A DNA stretch of 64,000 bases. It comes from Tropicibacter alexandrii. GTDB taxonomy: Bacteria; Pseudomonadota; Alphaproteobacteria; Rhodobacterales; Rhodobacteraceae. Under the pieces are notes generated by a model. The model worked only from the letters and a program-made list of their open reading frames with translations, was not told the DNA's origin and searched no databases. The stretch spans positions 1 through 64,000 of the forward strand of contig NZ_RCTZ02000022.1 of the NCBI RefSeq assembly GCF_003667315.2, given 5' to 3'. A program made the translations under genes and the position numbers. Position 1 is the stretch's first letter. Every line of letters starts with the position of its first letter. Shown piece by piece: positions 24,826-34,034 of this stretch.

Positions 24826-25460
24826 CTACGCTAAAACACTGGTTTCACTTCAGCTTTTAGCAACCGCTAGGAGCCGCAGACCATTCTGCCCGCGTTCACC
24901 TTCGTCAAAGACGGAGTGTCTTACTCCAGCCACCGTATTCCTCTTGCACTGCGCGACGATTGTTGCCCCCCTCGGGTCGTCTGTTCGATGCGCACCAAGG
25001 CCTCTCGCATTGCCGAAGGCTTTTCCCGAAAAGCTGCCGACCAGCTTGATGAATGCTGGTATCGCCTGCGGTCGAAGGTCGCGGAGCTGCCGGGCAAGCA
25101 CGCGCTTCGACAAGAGCGGCGGTGTGGTAGCCAAGGTGTGCCCGCATCCGTGGCGTCGGCTTAAGACGAAGTGTAGCGAACGGGATATCCCCTTGTGAGA
25201 GAAGCCTTACGGGGGCCGAGCACATCCTAGCCCAAGCCAACCCCAGCGCCCATGCCGTTCCACGCGACACCCTCCGCATTCTGCAATTGGTGTCCGCAGG
25301 CACCTTTTGGTCTTCGGCTGGCTGCATCTGTTGCGTCAGTCTGGTCGTGCCCTTGGGTTGCCACGCCTTGACCTCACATCCATGGCACGACGCCGGCAGG
25401 GCGGGCATCGCAGATGCGGACGCTACGCAGCATTCCGTTCCAGCGTTTTTGTAGTTTCTG
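24826..25460. other. Gene-poor stretch after the island boundary
   Basis: About 630 bp of GC-rich sequence contain no frame with a convincing start, codon use and recognisable product on either strand. Scattered open pieces (for example minus-strand 24,850-25,134) look like decayed coding DNA, perhaps an old transposase or a displaced chromosomal gene, but I could not identify a parent family. Confidence 0.4.
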
Positions 25461-25514
25461 CTTTTGCAACAAAACGCATCACGCTTTTGTACAGTTTTGC
25501 ATGCGGAAACAGTA

Positions 25515-25528
25515 GTGATCTGCATCAC
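25515..25528. promoter_or_regulatory. Crp/Fnr-type operator upstream of the RTX gene
   Basis: GTGATCTGCATCAC is a perfect inverted repeat (GTGAT-N4-ATCAC) containing TGAT-N4-ATCA, the core recognised by Crp/Fnr-family regulators. It lies 140 bp before the RTX start, in an AT-rich stretch suited to a promoter. Activation by an Fnr- or Crp-like protein is inferred. Confidence 0.55.
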
Positions 25529-25667
25529 ATATTTTGGTCGTTTTTTCTTCATATTGGCGGGCCATTCGGTACGATCCGCGCCGTTTCGATTGGCATGCAC
25601 CACATGTCGACCTGCCACAGGCTCCCATTTGTGCAGCAGAGCTTTGCGCCTGTTTCGGAGAATTCCC

Positions 25668-28600
25668 ATGCCCGTTCCCACCCCCCTTGACGATACCCTT
25701 GTCGGCACGCCGCTGGATGACGTGATCGACCTGCTCGACGGCAATGACAGCTATGACGGCCTCGATGGCGACGACAATGTCGAGGGCGGAACCGGCTCCG
25801 ATACGCTGAATGGCGGCGACGGAGAGGACACGCTCTATGGCCAGGAAGGCGGGGATTCCCTGACCGGCGGCGATGGCGACGATTTCCTGTCGGGCAACGA
25901 GGACAACGACACGCTGATCGGCGGGTTCGGCATGGATGCGCTCTATGGGGGCGCGGGGCTGGATCTGCTCGATGGTGGCGAGGACAATGACAGCCTGACC
26001 GGCGGCGCGGACAATGACACGCTCTGGGGCGGCGACGGCGAGGATACGCTCTATGGTCAGGACGGCGACGACGCGATGGAAGGCGAGTTCGGCGACGACT
26101 TCCTGTCCGGTGGCGCGGGCAATGACACGATGTCCGGCGGCTTCGACAATGACGCGCTGTTCGGCGGGGACGGGCAGGACGACCTGTCCGGCGATGCGGG
26201 CAATGACCTGCTCATGGGCGGGGCGGACAATGACCGTCTGACCGGCGGCGGCGACAATGACACGCTGCTGGGCGGGGACGGGCAGGACACGCTGATCGGC
26301 AATTCCGGCGATGACATCCTTCAGGGGCAATACGGCCATGACAAGCTGTTCGGCGGCACCGGCAACGACACCATGGATGGTGGCGGCGGCAATGACTGGG
26401 TCTGGGGCGGCGATGGCGACGACTGGCTGAAGGGCGATTTCGGCGCCGACATGCTGCTGGGCGGCGACGGGGCCGACCGGATGCAGGGCGGCACCGGCAG
26501 CGACACGCTGTCGGGCGATGCGGGCAATGACTCGCTGTATGGCGATGGCGGCGATGACCGGCTGTCCGGCGGCGCCGATCAGGACTTCCTCAATGGCGGC
26601 GCGGGCGAAGACACGATGATGGGCGGCACCGGCTTCGACCATCTGCGCGGCGCCAGCGGCAACGACCTGATGTTCGGCAACGAGGGCGCCGACACGATGA
26701 TCGGCGGCCTTGGCAATGACACGGTCAGCGGCGACGAGGGCGATGACCGGCTGATGGGCGGCTCGGACGATGACACGGTTCTGGGCGGAACAGGCTCTGA
26801 TATGCTGTTCGGCAATACCGGCAACGACGTGCTGAACGGCGAGGCGGATGACGACCGGCTGTACGGTGGTGGCGGCGATGACACGCTGATCGCCGATGCG
26901 GGCGTGGACACGCTGCATGGCGGGGCGGGGGCGGATGTGTTCCGCGCGACCGGCGGCGGTGAACACTGCGTGCAGGATTTCGACATCGCGGCGGATGCGC
27001 TGGACATGGCTGGCCAAGGCGAGGCGACCCTGACGCAGGACGGCACCGACCTGATCGTCGAGACCGCCAGCGCCACGATCCGACTGAAGAACGTCGACGA
27101 GGCCGACCTGACCCTCGGCGGCAACCTGATGGTCGATAGTGTCTTCTCCCCGCCGCCATCGACCGGCGGCACGGGGGGCTCGGTCGTGACCGTCACCAAC
27201 CTGCCCGAGGTTGCCGCCCCGGACGCCGCCACCCTGCAAGAGGTGCTGGAGCGCTTTCCCCTGTCCACCGCGCCGCAGGTGGCCATTCCCGGCGACAACA
27301 ACCTGATCGGCATGATCACTGCGGTCCAGGGTCAGGGCGGCACCTTTACCTTCCAACCCAACGTGATCTTTACCGATGCGGACGGCCCTCTGGGTGATAT
27401 GTTGCCGGTCCCGTCGCAAATCCTGTCGGTGACATTTGACGGCAGCGGCGTGGCGACCATCGCCCAAGACCTTGACCCTTTCTCGGCCGGGCAGATCAGC
27501 CTTGGGCAAAACCCCGATGGCAGCTTCAGCCTGACCACGACCGGCGGGCTGGCCGCGGGCTATTACCTTGTGGGCGTTCAGATGTTCGACGCCGACAGCG
27601 GACTTGCCGATCCCGACCCGGACTTGGGCGAAGAGGCCTATGTCTTTGTCAATATCGGCACGCAAAGCCAGCTTGGCGGCGGCGCGGACAACTTTCTGAC
27701 CGGAACGGGTTTCGACGACGCCATCAACGGTCAGGACGGCAATGACACGATATTCGGCCTGTCCGGCAATGACCTTTTGCTGGGCCGGGACGGCGCCGAT
27801 GTGCTGCTTGGCGGCGAAGGTGTCGACACGATGGAAGGGGGTGGCGGCAGCGACACCCTGTTTGTCAGCGCCGATATCGGCGAACAGCTGGACGGCGGCA
27901 CCGGTGTCGACACCGGAAGCTGGGAACTGACCGGAGACCTCGATTGGGTCATCCGTCTGGAAGATGGCACGGCGTCCACCGGCGGCACGGTCTACACCAC
28001 CTTCACCCGCATCGAGAACGCCGTCGGCGATGGCGGCGATGACCGGATCATCGGCAATGGCACGGGCAACCGGCTGGAGGGTCAGGCAGGCGATGACACA
28101 TTGGTCGGCAATGGCGGGCGCGATCTGCTGATCGGCGGCGACGGGAACGACTCGCTGACGGATGGCACCGACGACGATACCTTGCAGGGCGGCAACGGCA
28201 ACGACACGCTGATCGACGGAGAGGGTGTGGACCTTCTACAGGGGGATGCAGGCGACGATCTGCTGACCACATCCTACAACGGCGACGCGGACACGCTGGA
28301 CGGTGGGGCCGGCACCGACACGCTGGAGTTGTTCGGGACGCCGTTGGAAAGCTTTGCCATCGATCTGGTCGCAGGGACCCTGACCCATCTGTCGCCTGCT
28401 CCGGGTGACGATGCCCTGCGGCTGATCTCGATCGAGAACGTCTTGGGCAGCAGCGGTGACGATTCGATCACTGGCACGGATGATGCCAATATCATCATGG
28501 CCCGAGGGGGCGATGACACCGTCCGTGCCGGAGAGGGCAATGACAGCCTGCAAGGCAGCGATGACGTCGATTTCACGCGGCTTTTTGGCGAAGGCGGCGA

Positions 28601-29150
28601 CGACCTTCTGAACGCGCGCGGCGGCAATGGCGTTTATGGTGGCGGCGACGGCATCGACACGCTTCTGGTGACGACGACCAGCACTGGCCGCGGCTTCACC
28701 GTAAACCTGGAGACCAATCTCATCGATCTGGACTTCTCTCCGTTCTTCGCCTCCGTGTTCGGGGTCGAGAATGTCTCGGGCAGCGCCAATGATGACAACA
28801 TCACCGGTGATGCCATTGACAACGTTCTGCAAGGCAACGCGGGCGATGACACCCTGACGGGCAATGGCGGGGCCGACAGCTTTGTCTTTGACACCGGGCA
28901 TGGCAGCGACGAGATCACCGATTTCGACACAGCCGAAAACGATGCGCTGGTCCTGACCGCCGCTTTGGCGGGGACCGCCGCGACCGGGGCCGATGTGATC
29001 GCGCAATACGCCACGACCGCAACCGCAACACTGGTTGTGCTCGATTTCGGCAGCAGTGAAATCCGCATCAGCGGTAGCGATCTGGACTCGCTGGCCGATC
29101 ATATCGAGATCCGCGACGACATGTTGCTGGCCACGGAGTTTGGCCTTTAG
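25668..29150 (+). CDS. Large RTX (calcium-binding nonapeptide repeat) secreted protein
   Basis: This protein has 1160 residues from the ATG at 25668 (GGAG at 25657). About 40 GGxGxDxL-type nonapeptides fill residues 20-430, with further blocks around 670-760, 790-870 and 930-1140; each block binds Ca2+ and folds as a beta-roll. A region without repeats (about 480-660) contains TFTFQPNVIFTDADGPLGD and could be a beta-sandwich. RTX proteins leave through type I secretion with a C-terminal signal; the C-terminus is acidic and hydrophobic and ends LLATEFGL. I see no protease, lipase or pore-forming domain and no type I secretion genes nearby. Adhesin or surface-layer roles are possible. Confidence 0.88.
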   Translation: MPVPTPLDDTLVGTPLDDVIDLLDGNDSYDGLDGDDNVEGGTGSDTLNGGDGEDTLYGQEGGDSLTGGDGDDFLSGNEDNDTLIGGFGMDALYGGAGLDLLDGGEDNDSLTGGADNDTLWGGDGEDTLYGQDGDDAMEGEFGDDFLSGGAGNDTMSGGFDNDALFGGDGQDDLSGDAGNDLLMGGADNDRLTGGGDNDTLLGGDGQDTLIGNSGDDILQGQYGHDKLFGGTGNDTMDGGGGNDWVWGGDGDDWLKGDFGADMLLGGDGADRMQGGTGSDTLSGDAGNDSLYGDGGDDRLSGGADQDFLNGGAGEDTMMGGTGFDHLRGASGNDLMFGNEGADTMIGGLGNDTVSGDEGDDRLMGGSDDDTVLGGTGSDMLFGNTGNDVLNGEADDDRLYGGGGDDTLIADAGVDTLHGGAGADVFRATGGGEHCVQDFDIAADALDMAGQGEATLTQDGTDLIVETASATIRLKNVDEADLTLGGNLMVDSVFSPPPSTGGTGGSVVTVTNLPEVAAPDAATLQEVLERFPLSTAPQVAIPGDNNLIGMITAVQGQGGTFTFQPNVIFTDADGPLGDMLPVPSQILSVTFDGSGVATIAQDLDPFSAGQISLGQNPDGSFSLTTTGGLAAGYYLVGVQMFDADSGLADPDPDLGEEAYVFVNIGTQSQLGGGADNFLTGTGFDDAINGQDGNDTIFGLSGNDLLLGRDGADVLLGGEGVDTMEGGGGSDTLFVSADIGEQLDGGTGVDTGSWELTGDLDWVIRLEDGTASTGGTVYTTFTRIENAVGDGGDDRIIGNGTGNRLEGQAGDDTLVGNGGRDLLIGGDGNDSLTDGTDDDTLQGGNGNDTLIDGEGVDLLQGDAGDDLLTTSYNGDADTLDGGAGTDTLELFGTPLESFAIDLVAGTLTHLSPAPGDDALRLISIENVLGSSGDDSITGTDDANIIMARGGDDTVRAGEGNDSLQGSDDVDFTRLFGEGGDDLLNARGGNGVYGGGDGIDTLLVTTTSTGRGFTVNLETNLIDLDFSPFFASVFGVENVSGSANDDNITGDAIDNVLQGNAGDDTLTGNGGADSFVFDTGHGSDEITDFDTAENDALVLTAALAGTAATGADVIAQYATTATATLVVLDFGSSEIRISGSDLDSLADHIEIRDDMLLATEFGL

Positions 29151-29189
29151 GATCAAGAGCCAAGACCAGAGCACGGCCATGGCAGCTCC

Positions 29190-29300
29190 GCCGCATGCGG
29201 ACAGAAAGACGTCCGGCGGGCGGCCTGCCGCATCGGTCATCGCGTGCCGTTTGGAGTTCACCCCGCCCTTCCTGCGCGCGACCGAGGCGTGCCTTGGCAT
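29190..29300 (-). pseudogene. IS5-type transposase remnant
   Basis: The minus-strand frame contains ARRKGGVNSKRHAMTDAAG and then RPPDVFLSACG, a recognisable piece of IS5-family transposases (GGLNTKLHAVTDAxGRP followed by a strand). Only about 37 codons align; the flanking DDE motifs are absent. It lies in the 340-bp gap between the RTX gene and the histidine kinase, which holds no intact gene. Confidence 0.5.
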
Positions 29301-29489
29301 CGATTGGACCGCTTTGGTTGCGCCAGATTTCCGTACTGTCTGGACCCGCTTCGCTCCTCCCTGAAGGCGGATCGCCATGTCGCGCTGGTCATGGATGCGC
29401 TGAGGATGGCGGATTACGGACGGCTCAGGCTCCGTGACCGGCAAGAACTGGACCGTTCTCGCGACCAACCTCCGATCGCTGCGCTTTGC

Positions 29490-30929
29490 TCAGGCACGCC
29501 GCAGACGCAGGCGTGCGATCAGCCCGCGCGCGCCTTGTTCAAAGCTCAGTTCGCCGCCATGCAGGGCCGCCACGGTCGATGCGATGGTCAGCCCCATGCC
29601 ATAGCCGTCGACCGCGCCCGCCCCCGCGCCACGCAGGAACGGGGCGGTCAGGGCGTCCATCTCTTCGGCGGAGGTATCGCCGCCTTCGTCCTCGACGCGG
29701 ATCACGACCCATTCGGACGAGGTTTCAAGCCACACCGTGGCCCGCCGCCCGTATTTCAACGCGTTGTCCACCAGATTGGTCAGCGCGCGGGTCAGAACGA
29801 CCGGGCGCGCGGTGACGATCACCTTGCGCTCCTCCGGGACCGCGCCGTGCCCGCGCCGCGACATGAACAGCGACGGCCCGCCCTGCACCGTGATCGGGGC
29901 CGTCTCGCGCAGCGAAACCGGGCTGCCGAGATCGCGGTAATCATCCACCACCGCTTCGACAAGGGATGTGAGGGAGACCTGCCGGGGGGGCTCGGCGTCG
30001 AGTTCGGCGCGCGTATAGGTCAGGACACTTTCAATGATCCCCGTCATGCGGTCGATATCCGCATCGAACCGGGCGCGCAGATCCGCGTCTTCGATCAGGG
30101 CGGCGCGCAAGCGCAGGCGGGTGGCGGGCGTGCCGAGGTCATGGCTGACCCCCGACAGGACAAGGGCGCGCCGCGCCAGCATGTCACGCTCGAGGTCGAG
30201 CGAGGCATTCACAGCCGCCACGATGTCGCGCAGTTCCTGCGGCCCCGTGCTGTCATAGCTGTCCGCCCCACCGACGCGACGACGATTGGCGAGGGCCTGC
30301 GCGAAGTCGCTGAACTGCCCCGCCGTGTTCAGGATCAGCGTCACCAGAACCGCCAGCGCGATCGCGGCGCCGATGGCGGCGGGGCCGCGCAGATCGGCGG
30401 GATGGCTGGCGCAGTCCCAGACGCCCGGACCGGCGATGCGCAGCCATGGCGCCTCGCCCCGGCGGGCATAGAGCACCGGTTCGCTGCAATAGGTGCCAAG
30501 CTGACGGGACAGGATCGACAGCGTTTCCGCCTGTGGCTGGTCTGCCCGGCGGGTCAGACCCGCCAGCGGATACCGCAGCTCGGGCGAGACGATGGCCAGC
30601 GCAAGCGGCGCCCCCCGGCCCGTCGCGCCGCTATCGGCCAGCAAGGTCAGCTGCGTGACGAAGGCCGGGCGCGGGGCATCGGGCAAACGCTCGAACTGGC
30701 CTTTGTCGGCCAGCGCGGCCTCAAGCTCTGGCAAGGTCGTGGCCACCAAGCCCGGCGGCATGGTGCCTTGGGTCGTGATCGCCGCGTGCAGCAAGGCGCC
30801 AACGCGTTCGGCGCGGTCAAGATGCGCCTGCCAGCGGGCATCGGACAGCACCCACAGCCCGACCGCCGCGCCCCCCGCGACAAAGGCACAGGCCAGAAGG
30901 ATCAGGCCGCCGACCCGCAGACTGGTCAT
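29490..30929 (-). CDS. Sensor histidine kinase
   Basis: This protein has 479 residues from the ATG at 30929, which overlaps the response-regulator stop (ATGA). There is an N-terminal membrane helix (LILLACAFVAGGAAVGLWVL), a sensor region of about 150 residues, and a second helix (AAIGAAIALAVLVTLILNTAG) before the linker. The kinase core has the H-box SGVSHDLGTPATRLRLR, N-box LVDNALKYG and a G-box DGYGMGLTI. The HDLxTP form is EnvZ-like. It likely senses a periplasmic signal linked to the divergent sugar transporter and phosphorylates its partner regulator. Confidence 0.92.
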   Translation of the reverse strand: MTSLRVGGLILLACAFVAGGAAVGLWVLSDARWQAHLDRAERVGALLHAAITTQGTMPPGLVATTLPELEAALADKGQFERLPDAPRPAFVTQLTLLADSGATGRGAPLALAIVSPELRYPLAGLTRRADQPQAETLSILSRQLGTYCSEPVLYARRGEAPWLRIAGPGVWDCASHPADLRGPAAIGAAIALAVLVTLILNTAGQFSDFAQALANRRRVGGADSYDSTGPQELRDIVAAVNASLDLERDMLARRALVLSGVSHDLGTPATRLRLRAALIEDADLRARFDADIDRMTGIIESVLTYTRAELDAEPPRQVSLTSLVEAVVDDYRDLGSPVSLRETAPITVQGGPSLFMSRRGHGAVPEERKVIVTARPVVLTRALTNLVDNALKYGRRATVWLETSSEWVVIRVEDEGGDTSAEEMDALTAPFLRGAGAGAVDGYGMGLTIASTVAALHGGELSFEQGARGLIARLRLRRA

Positions 30930-31657
30930 GCGTCTTCGGACCGGACATCGACCGCCAGCACATAGCCGACGCCGCGCTCGGTGCGCAGCAGGTTCGGGCG
31001 CTTGGGATCGGCCTCGATCTTGGTCCTGAGCCGCCCGACCAGCACGTCCAGCGCCCGCCCCTGCCCGTCCGCGCCGCCATCGCCATCCAGATCCAGCGCG
31101 GCGGCGATCTCGGCGCGGGTCAAGGGGATCAGCGGGTTGGCCAGAAACACCTGCAACAGCGCGATCTCGCGCCGCGACAGGGCGACCTGATAGCCATCGG
31201 GAGAGATGACCTCGTCGCGCTTGGCATCGAAGACCCACCCCGCGAAGGTGAACCGCTGCTTGCGCCGCCGATGCGCCAGCGACGAGGACCGGCGGGCGCG
31301 CGCCAGAACGGCCTTGATCCGCGCCAGCAACAGGTCGGTGTTGAAGGGCTTGGCGATATAGTCGTCGGCCCCGGCAGCATAACCGGCCATGCGGTCGCTG
31401 TCGGCGGACAGGGCCGAGACCATGATGATCGGCACGTCCTGCTCGGCGCGCAGGCGTTCACAGATCTTGACGCCGTTCTCGTCGCCCAGCATCACGTCCA
31501 GCAGGATCAGGTCGATCCGACCGGTTTCCATGTGGCGGCGAATGTCGTGCTCGGATGCGGCGGGCAACACATGCGCGCCGTTCTGACGCAGGAACTGGGT
31601 CAGCATCTGCCGAACCTCGGCATCGTCATCCACCACCAGCAGACGGGGAATCGTCAT
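30926..31657 (-). CDS. OmpR-family response regulator
   Basis: This 243-residue protein has a receiver domain with the acidic pair in LLVVDDDAEV, the phospho-acceptor Asp in LILLDVMLGDENG, the Thr/Ser switch (VSALSADSDR) and KPF lysine. A winged-helix DNA-binding domain fills the C-terminus (LSRREIALLQVFLANPLIPLTR to RTERGVGYVL). It is co-transcribed with the kinase and faces a sugar ABC operon across a region with four TGTAAC/GTTAC motifs, its probable binding sites. Control of sugar uptake, as by GltR-GtrS in pseudomonads, is a reasonable inference. Confidence 0.93.
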   Translation of the reverse strand: MTIPRLLVVDDDAEVRQMLTQFLRQNGAHVLPAASEHDIRRHMETGRIDLILLDVMLGDENGVKICERLRAEQDVPIIMVSALSADSDRMAGYAAGADDYIAKPFNTDLLLARIKAVLARARRSSSLAHRRRKQRFTFAGWVFDAKRDEVISPDGYQVALSRREIALLQVFLANPLIPLTRAEIAAALDLDGDGGADGQGRALDVLVGRLRTKIEADPKRPNLLRTERGVGYVLAVDVRSEDA

Positions 31658-31687
31658 CGCGTGTCCTCCCTGCGATCGGGGCCAGAA

Positions 31688-31735
31688 TGTAACAGACGGT
31701 TACAGTCGCAAGGCTCTTGTAACAGGGCGTAACAA
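31688..31735. promoter_or_regulatory. Direct and inverted GTAACA repeats (response-regulator sites)
   Basis: GTAACA occurs at about 31689, 31719 and 31729, with GGTTAC (inverted) at 31698. Paired half-sites about 10 bp apart suit an OmpR-family dimer. The site lies between the response regulator (start 31657) and the sugar-binding protein (start 31852), so it can control both. Confidence 0.55.
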
Positions 31736-31851
31736 ACCTGTCCGATATCTGCACGCGGCGCCCGAAACCCCGCCATGCAGAAATTGCAATGGCACCGCCA
31801 ATCGCGGCACTTTCGCCGCCACATGTACGACTTTCAACGGGAGGAACCAAA

Positions 31852-33090
31852 ATGAAAGCGACTGTTCTTACAGCATCCACCCTTGCCCTCATCGCAGGCG
31901 CGGCGCTGGCCGAACCCAAGGCCGAAGTGCTGCACTGGTGGACGTCGGGCGGCGAGGCCAAATCGGTTGCCGTGCTCCAGCAGGAATTCGCGGACAAGGG
32001 CGGTGTCTGGACCGACATGCCCGTCGCCGGGGGCGGCGGTGATGCGGCGATGACCGCGCTGCGCGCCCGCGTGCTGTCCGGCAACGCGCCGACCGCCGTT
32101 CAGCTGAAGGGCCCCGCCATTCAGGAATGGTACGAAGAGGGCGTTCTGGCCGATATCTCGGACGTCGCCGAGGCACAGGGCTGGGCCGATGTGCTGCCCG
32201 CCTCGATCGCCGGTCACATGAAGTGCGAAGGCACGTGGTGCGCCGCACCGGTCAACGTCCACCGCGTCGACTGGATCTGGGCCAATGCCGAGGTTCTCGC
32301 CGCCAACGACATCGAGATGCCGACCACTTGGGAAGAATTCAACGCCGCCGCCGAAAAGCTTCAGGCCGCCGGTATCATCCCGCTGGCCCATGGCGGTCAG
32401 GCGTGGCAGGACGCCACCGTGTTCGAGGCCGTGGCGCTTGGCATCCTCGGCGCGGACGGCTTCAAGAAGGCGTTTGTCGATCTCGACGAGGCAACCCTGA
32501 CCTCGCCGGAAATGGTGCAGGTGTTCGACCAGATGCGCACGCTGCGCGGCTATGTCGACCCGAACTTCCCGGGCCGCGACTGGAACCTCGCCACCGCGAT
32601 GGTGATGAACGGCGAAGCCGCCTTCCAGATCATGGGCGACTGGGCCAAGGGCGAATTCCTCGCCGCGGGCAAGACACCGGGTGAGGATTTCCTCTGCGCC
32701 TCTGTGCCGGGCGACGGCTTTTTGTATAACGTCGACAGCTTTGCCATGTTCGACGTGTCCGGCGACGACGCCAAGGCCGGTCAGGAATTGCTGGCCGAGC
32801 TGATCGTTGGCCCGTCCTTCCAGAAGGTGTTCAACCTGAACAAGGGCTCGATCCCCGTGCGCACCGACGTGTCGCTGGAAGAGTTCGACATGTGTGCCAA
32901 GCTGTCCTCCGAAGACATGACCGCCTCTGCCGACAATGGCTCGTTGCTGCCCTCCTATGCCCATGGCATGGCGCTGCGCGGCGCGCAGTCCGGGGCGATC
33001 ACCGACGTTGTGACCCAGCATTTCAACTCGGACATGTCGTCCGAGGATGCGGTGCAGGCGCTGGCCGCCGCCGTGGCCAACAGCCTCTAA
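31852..33090 (+). CDS. Sugar ABC transporter substrate-binding protein (family 1, glucose/mannose type)
   Basis: This protein has 412 residues from the ATG at 31852, after GGGAGG. A signal peptide ends at ALAEPKAE. EVLHWWTSGGEAKSVAVLQQEF and GNAPTAVQLKGPAIQEWYEEG match the glucose/mannose-binding proteins of GtsA type. It delivers sugar in the periplasm to the permeases encoded next. A stable hairpin between this gene and the permeases probably sets the usual excess of binding protein over membrane components. Confidence 0.9.
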   Translation: MKATVLTASTLALIAGAALAEPKAEVLHWWTSGGEAKSVAVLQQEFADKGGVWTDMPVAGGGGDAAMTALRARVLSGNAPTAVQLKGPAIQEWYEEGVLADISDVAEAQGWADVLPASIAGHMKCEGTWCAAPVNVHRVDWIWANAEVLAANDIEMPTTWEEFNAAAEKLQAAGIIPLAHGGQAWQDATVFEAVALGILGADGFKKAFVDLDEATLTSPEMVQVFDQMRTLRGYVDPNFPGRDWNLATAMVMNGEAAFQIMGDWAKGEFLAAGKTPGEDFLCASVPGDGFLYNVDSFAMFDVSGDDAKAGQELLAELIVGPSFQKVFNLNKGSIPVRTDVSLEEFDMCAKLSSEDMTASADNGSLLPSYAHGMALRGAQSGAITDVVTQHFNSDMSSEDAVQALAAAVANSL

Positions 33091-33109
33091 TCCACATCTG
33101 ACCGCACAA

Positions 33110-33136
33110 CCCCTCGCGCCGCCCATGGCGCGGGGG
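33110..33136 (+). terminator. Intercistronic hairpin after the binding-protein gene
   Basis: CGCGCC and GGCGCG close a 6-base loop, extended by CCCC/GGGG past a one-base bulge. No T-run follows, so it probably stabilises the upstream message or partly terminates. Confidence 0.5.
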
Positions 33137-33161
33137 GACTTTACAAGAATTGGGGGGACAG

Positions 33162-34034
33162 ATGTCCAAGTGGCTCGAAGAGCACCTGCCCAAGGTGGTG
33201 CTCGCTCCATCCTTCATCGCCATCCTGATCTTCGTCTACGGCTTCATCGCATGGACCGGCTGGGTCTCCCTGACCCGCTCGCGCCTGCTGCCGAAATACG
33301 AGATCGAAGGCTTCATCCAGTATGACAAGCTGTTCGCCTCGCCGCGTTGGGACGTGGCGATGAACAACCTGTTCCTGTTCGGCTTCCTGTTCATCGGCAT
33401 TTCGATGCTGCTGGGGCTGGTGCTGGCCATCCTGCTGGATCAGAACATCCGCACCGAAGGCGCGATCCGCACCATCTACCTTTACCCGATGGCGCTGTCG
33501 ATGATCGTCACCGGGACCGCGTGGAAATGGATCCTGAACCCCGGACTGGGGATCGAGGCCACGGTCCGCGGCTGGGGGTTTGAGAGCTTCACCTTCGACT
33601 GGCTGGTGAACCCCGATTACGCGATCTACACCATCGTGCTGGCCGCGATCTGGCAAAGCTCGGGTTTCGTGATGGCGTTGTTCCTCGCCGGTCTGCGGTC
33701 CGTGGATACCGAGATCATCCGCGCCGCGCAGGTCGACGGCATCCCCACATGGCGCATCTATACCGCGATCATCATCCCGTCGATGGCGCCGATCTTCCTG
33801 TCGGCCTTCATCGTGCTGGCGCATCTGGCGATCAAGGCCTTTGACCTCGTCATCGCGCTGACGGGCGGCGGCCCCGGCTTCGCCACCGACCTGCCCGCCA
33901 CATACATGTACGCCATGGCGTTTTCGCGCGGCGACATCGGTCAGGCCGCGGCCAGCGCAATGATCATGATGGCCGTCGTGTTCACCATCGTCGTGCCATA
34001 TCTCTACTCTGAATTGAGGGCGAAAAATGACTGA
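33162..34034 (+). CDS. Sugar ABC transporter permease 1
   Basis: This protein has 290 residues from the ATG at 33162, after a G-rich ribosome-binding site. Six membrane helices can be seen, from APSFIAILIFVYGFIAWTGWV to MIMMAVVFTIVVPYLYSEL. The EAA loop reads IIRAAQVDGIPTWRIYTAIIIPSMAP. Its end overlaps the next permease by 8 bp. It forms the inner-membrane channel with that permease for the sugar delivered by the binding protein. Confidence 0.92.
   Translation: MSKWLEEHLPKVVLAPSFIAILIFVYGFIAWTGWVSLTRSRLLPKYEIEGFIQYDKLFASPRWDVAMNNLFLFGFLFIGISMLLGLVLAILLDQNIRTEGAIRTIYLYPMALSMIVTGTAWKWILNPGLGIEATVRGWGFESFTFDWLVNPDYAIYTIVLAAIWQSSGFVMALFLAGLRSVDTEIIRAAQVDGIPTWRIYTAIIIPSMAPIFLSAFIVLAHLAIKAFDLVIALTGGGPGFATDLPATYMYAMAFSRGDIGQAAASAMIMMAVVFTIVVPYLYSELRAKND

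Noticed and set aside
25770-26900. Regular DNA repeats resembling a CRISPR array
   Set aside because: The periodicity is 27 bp in frame and encodes RTX nonapeptides; there are no unique spacers and no cas genes.
25479-27665. 728-codon open frame antisense to the RTX gene
   Set aside because: It mirrors the repeat codons of the RTX gene (low-complexity Val/Ala/Ile-rich product), has no ribosome-binding site, and is a by-product of GC-rich repeats.
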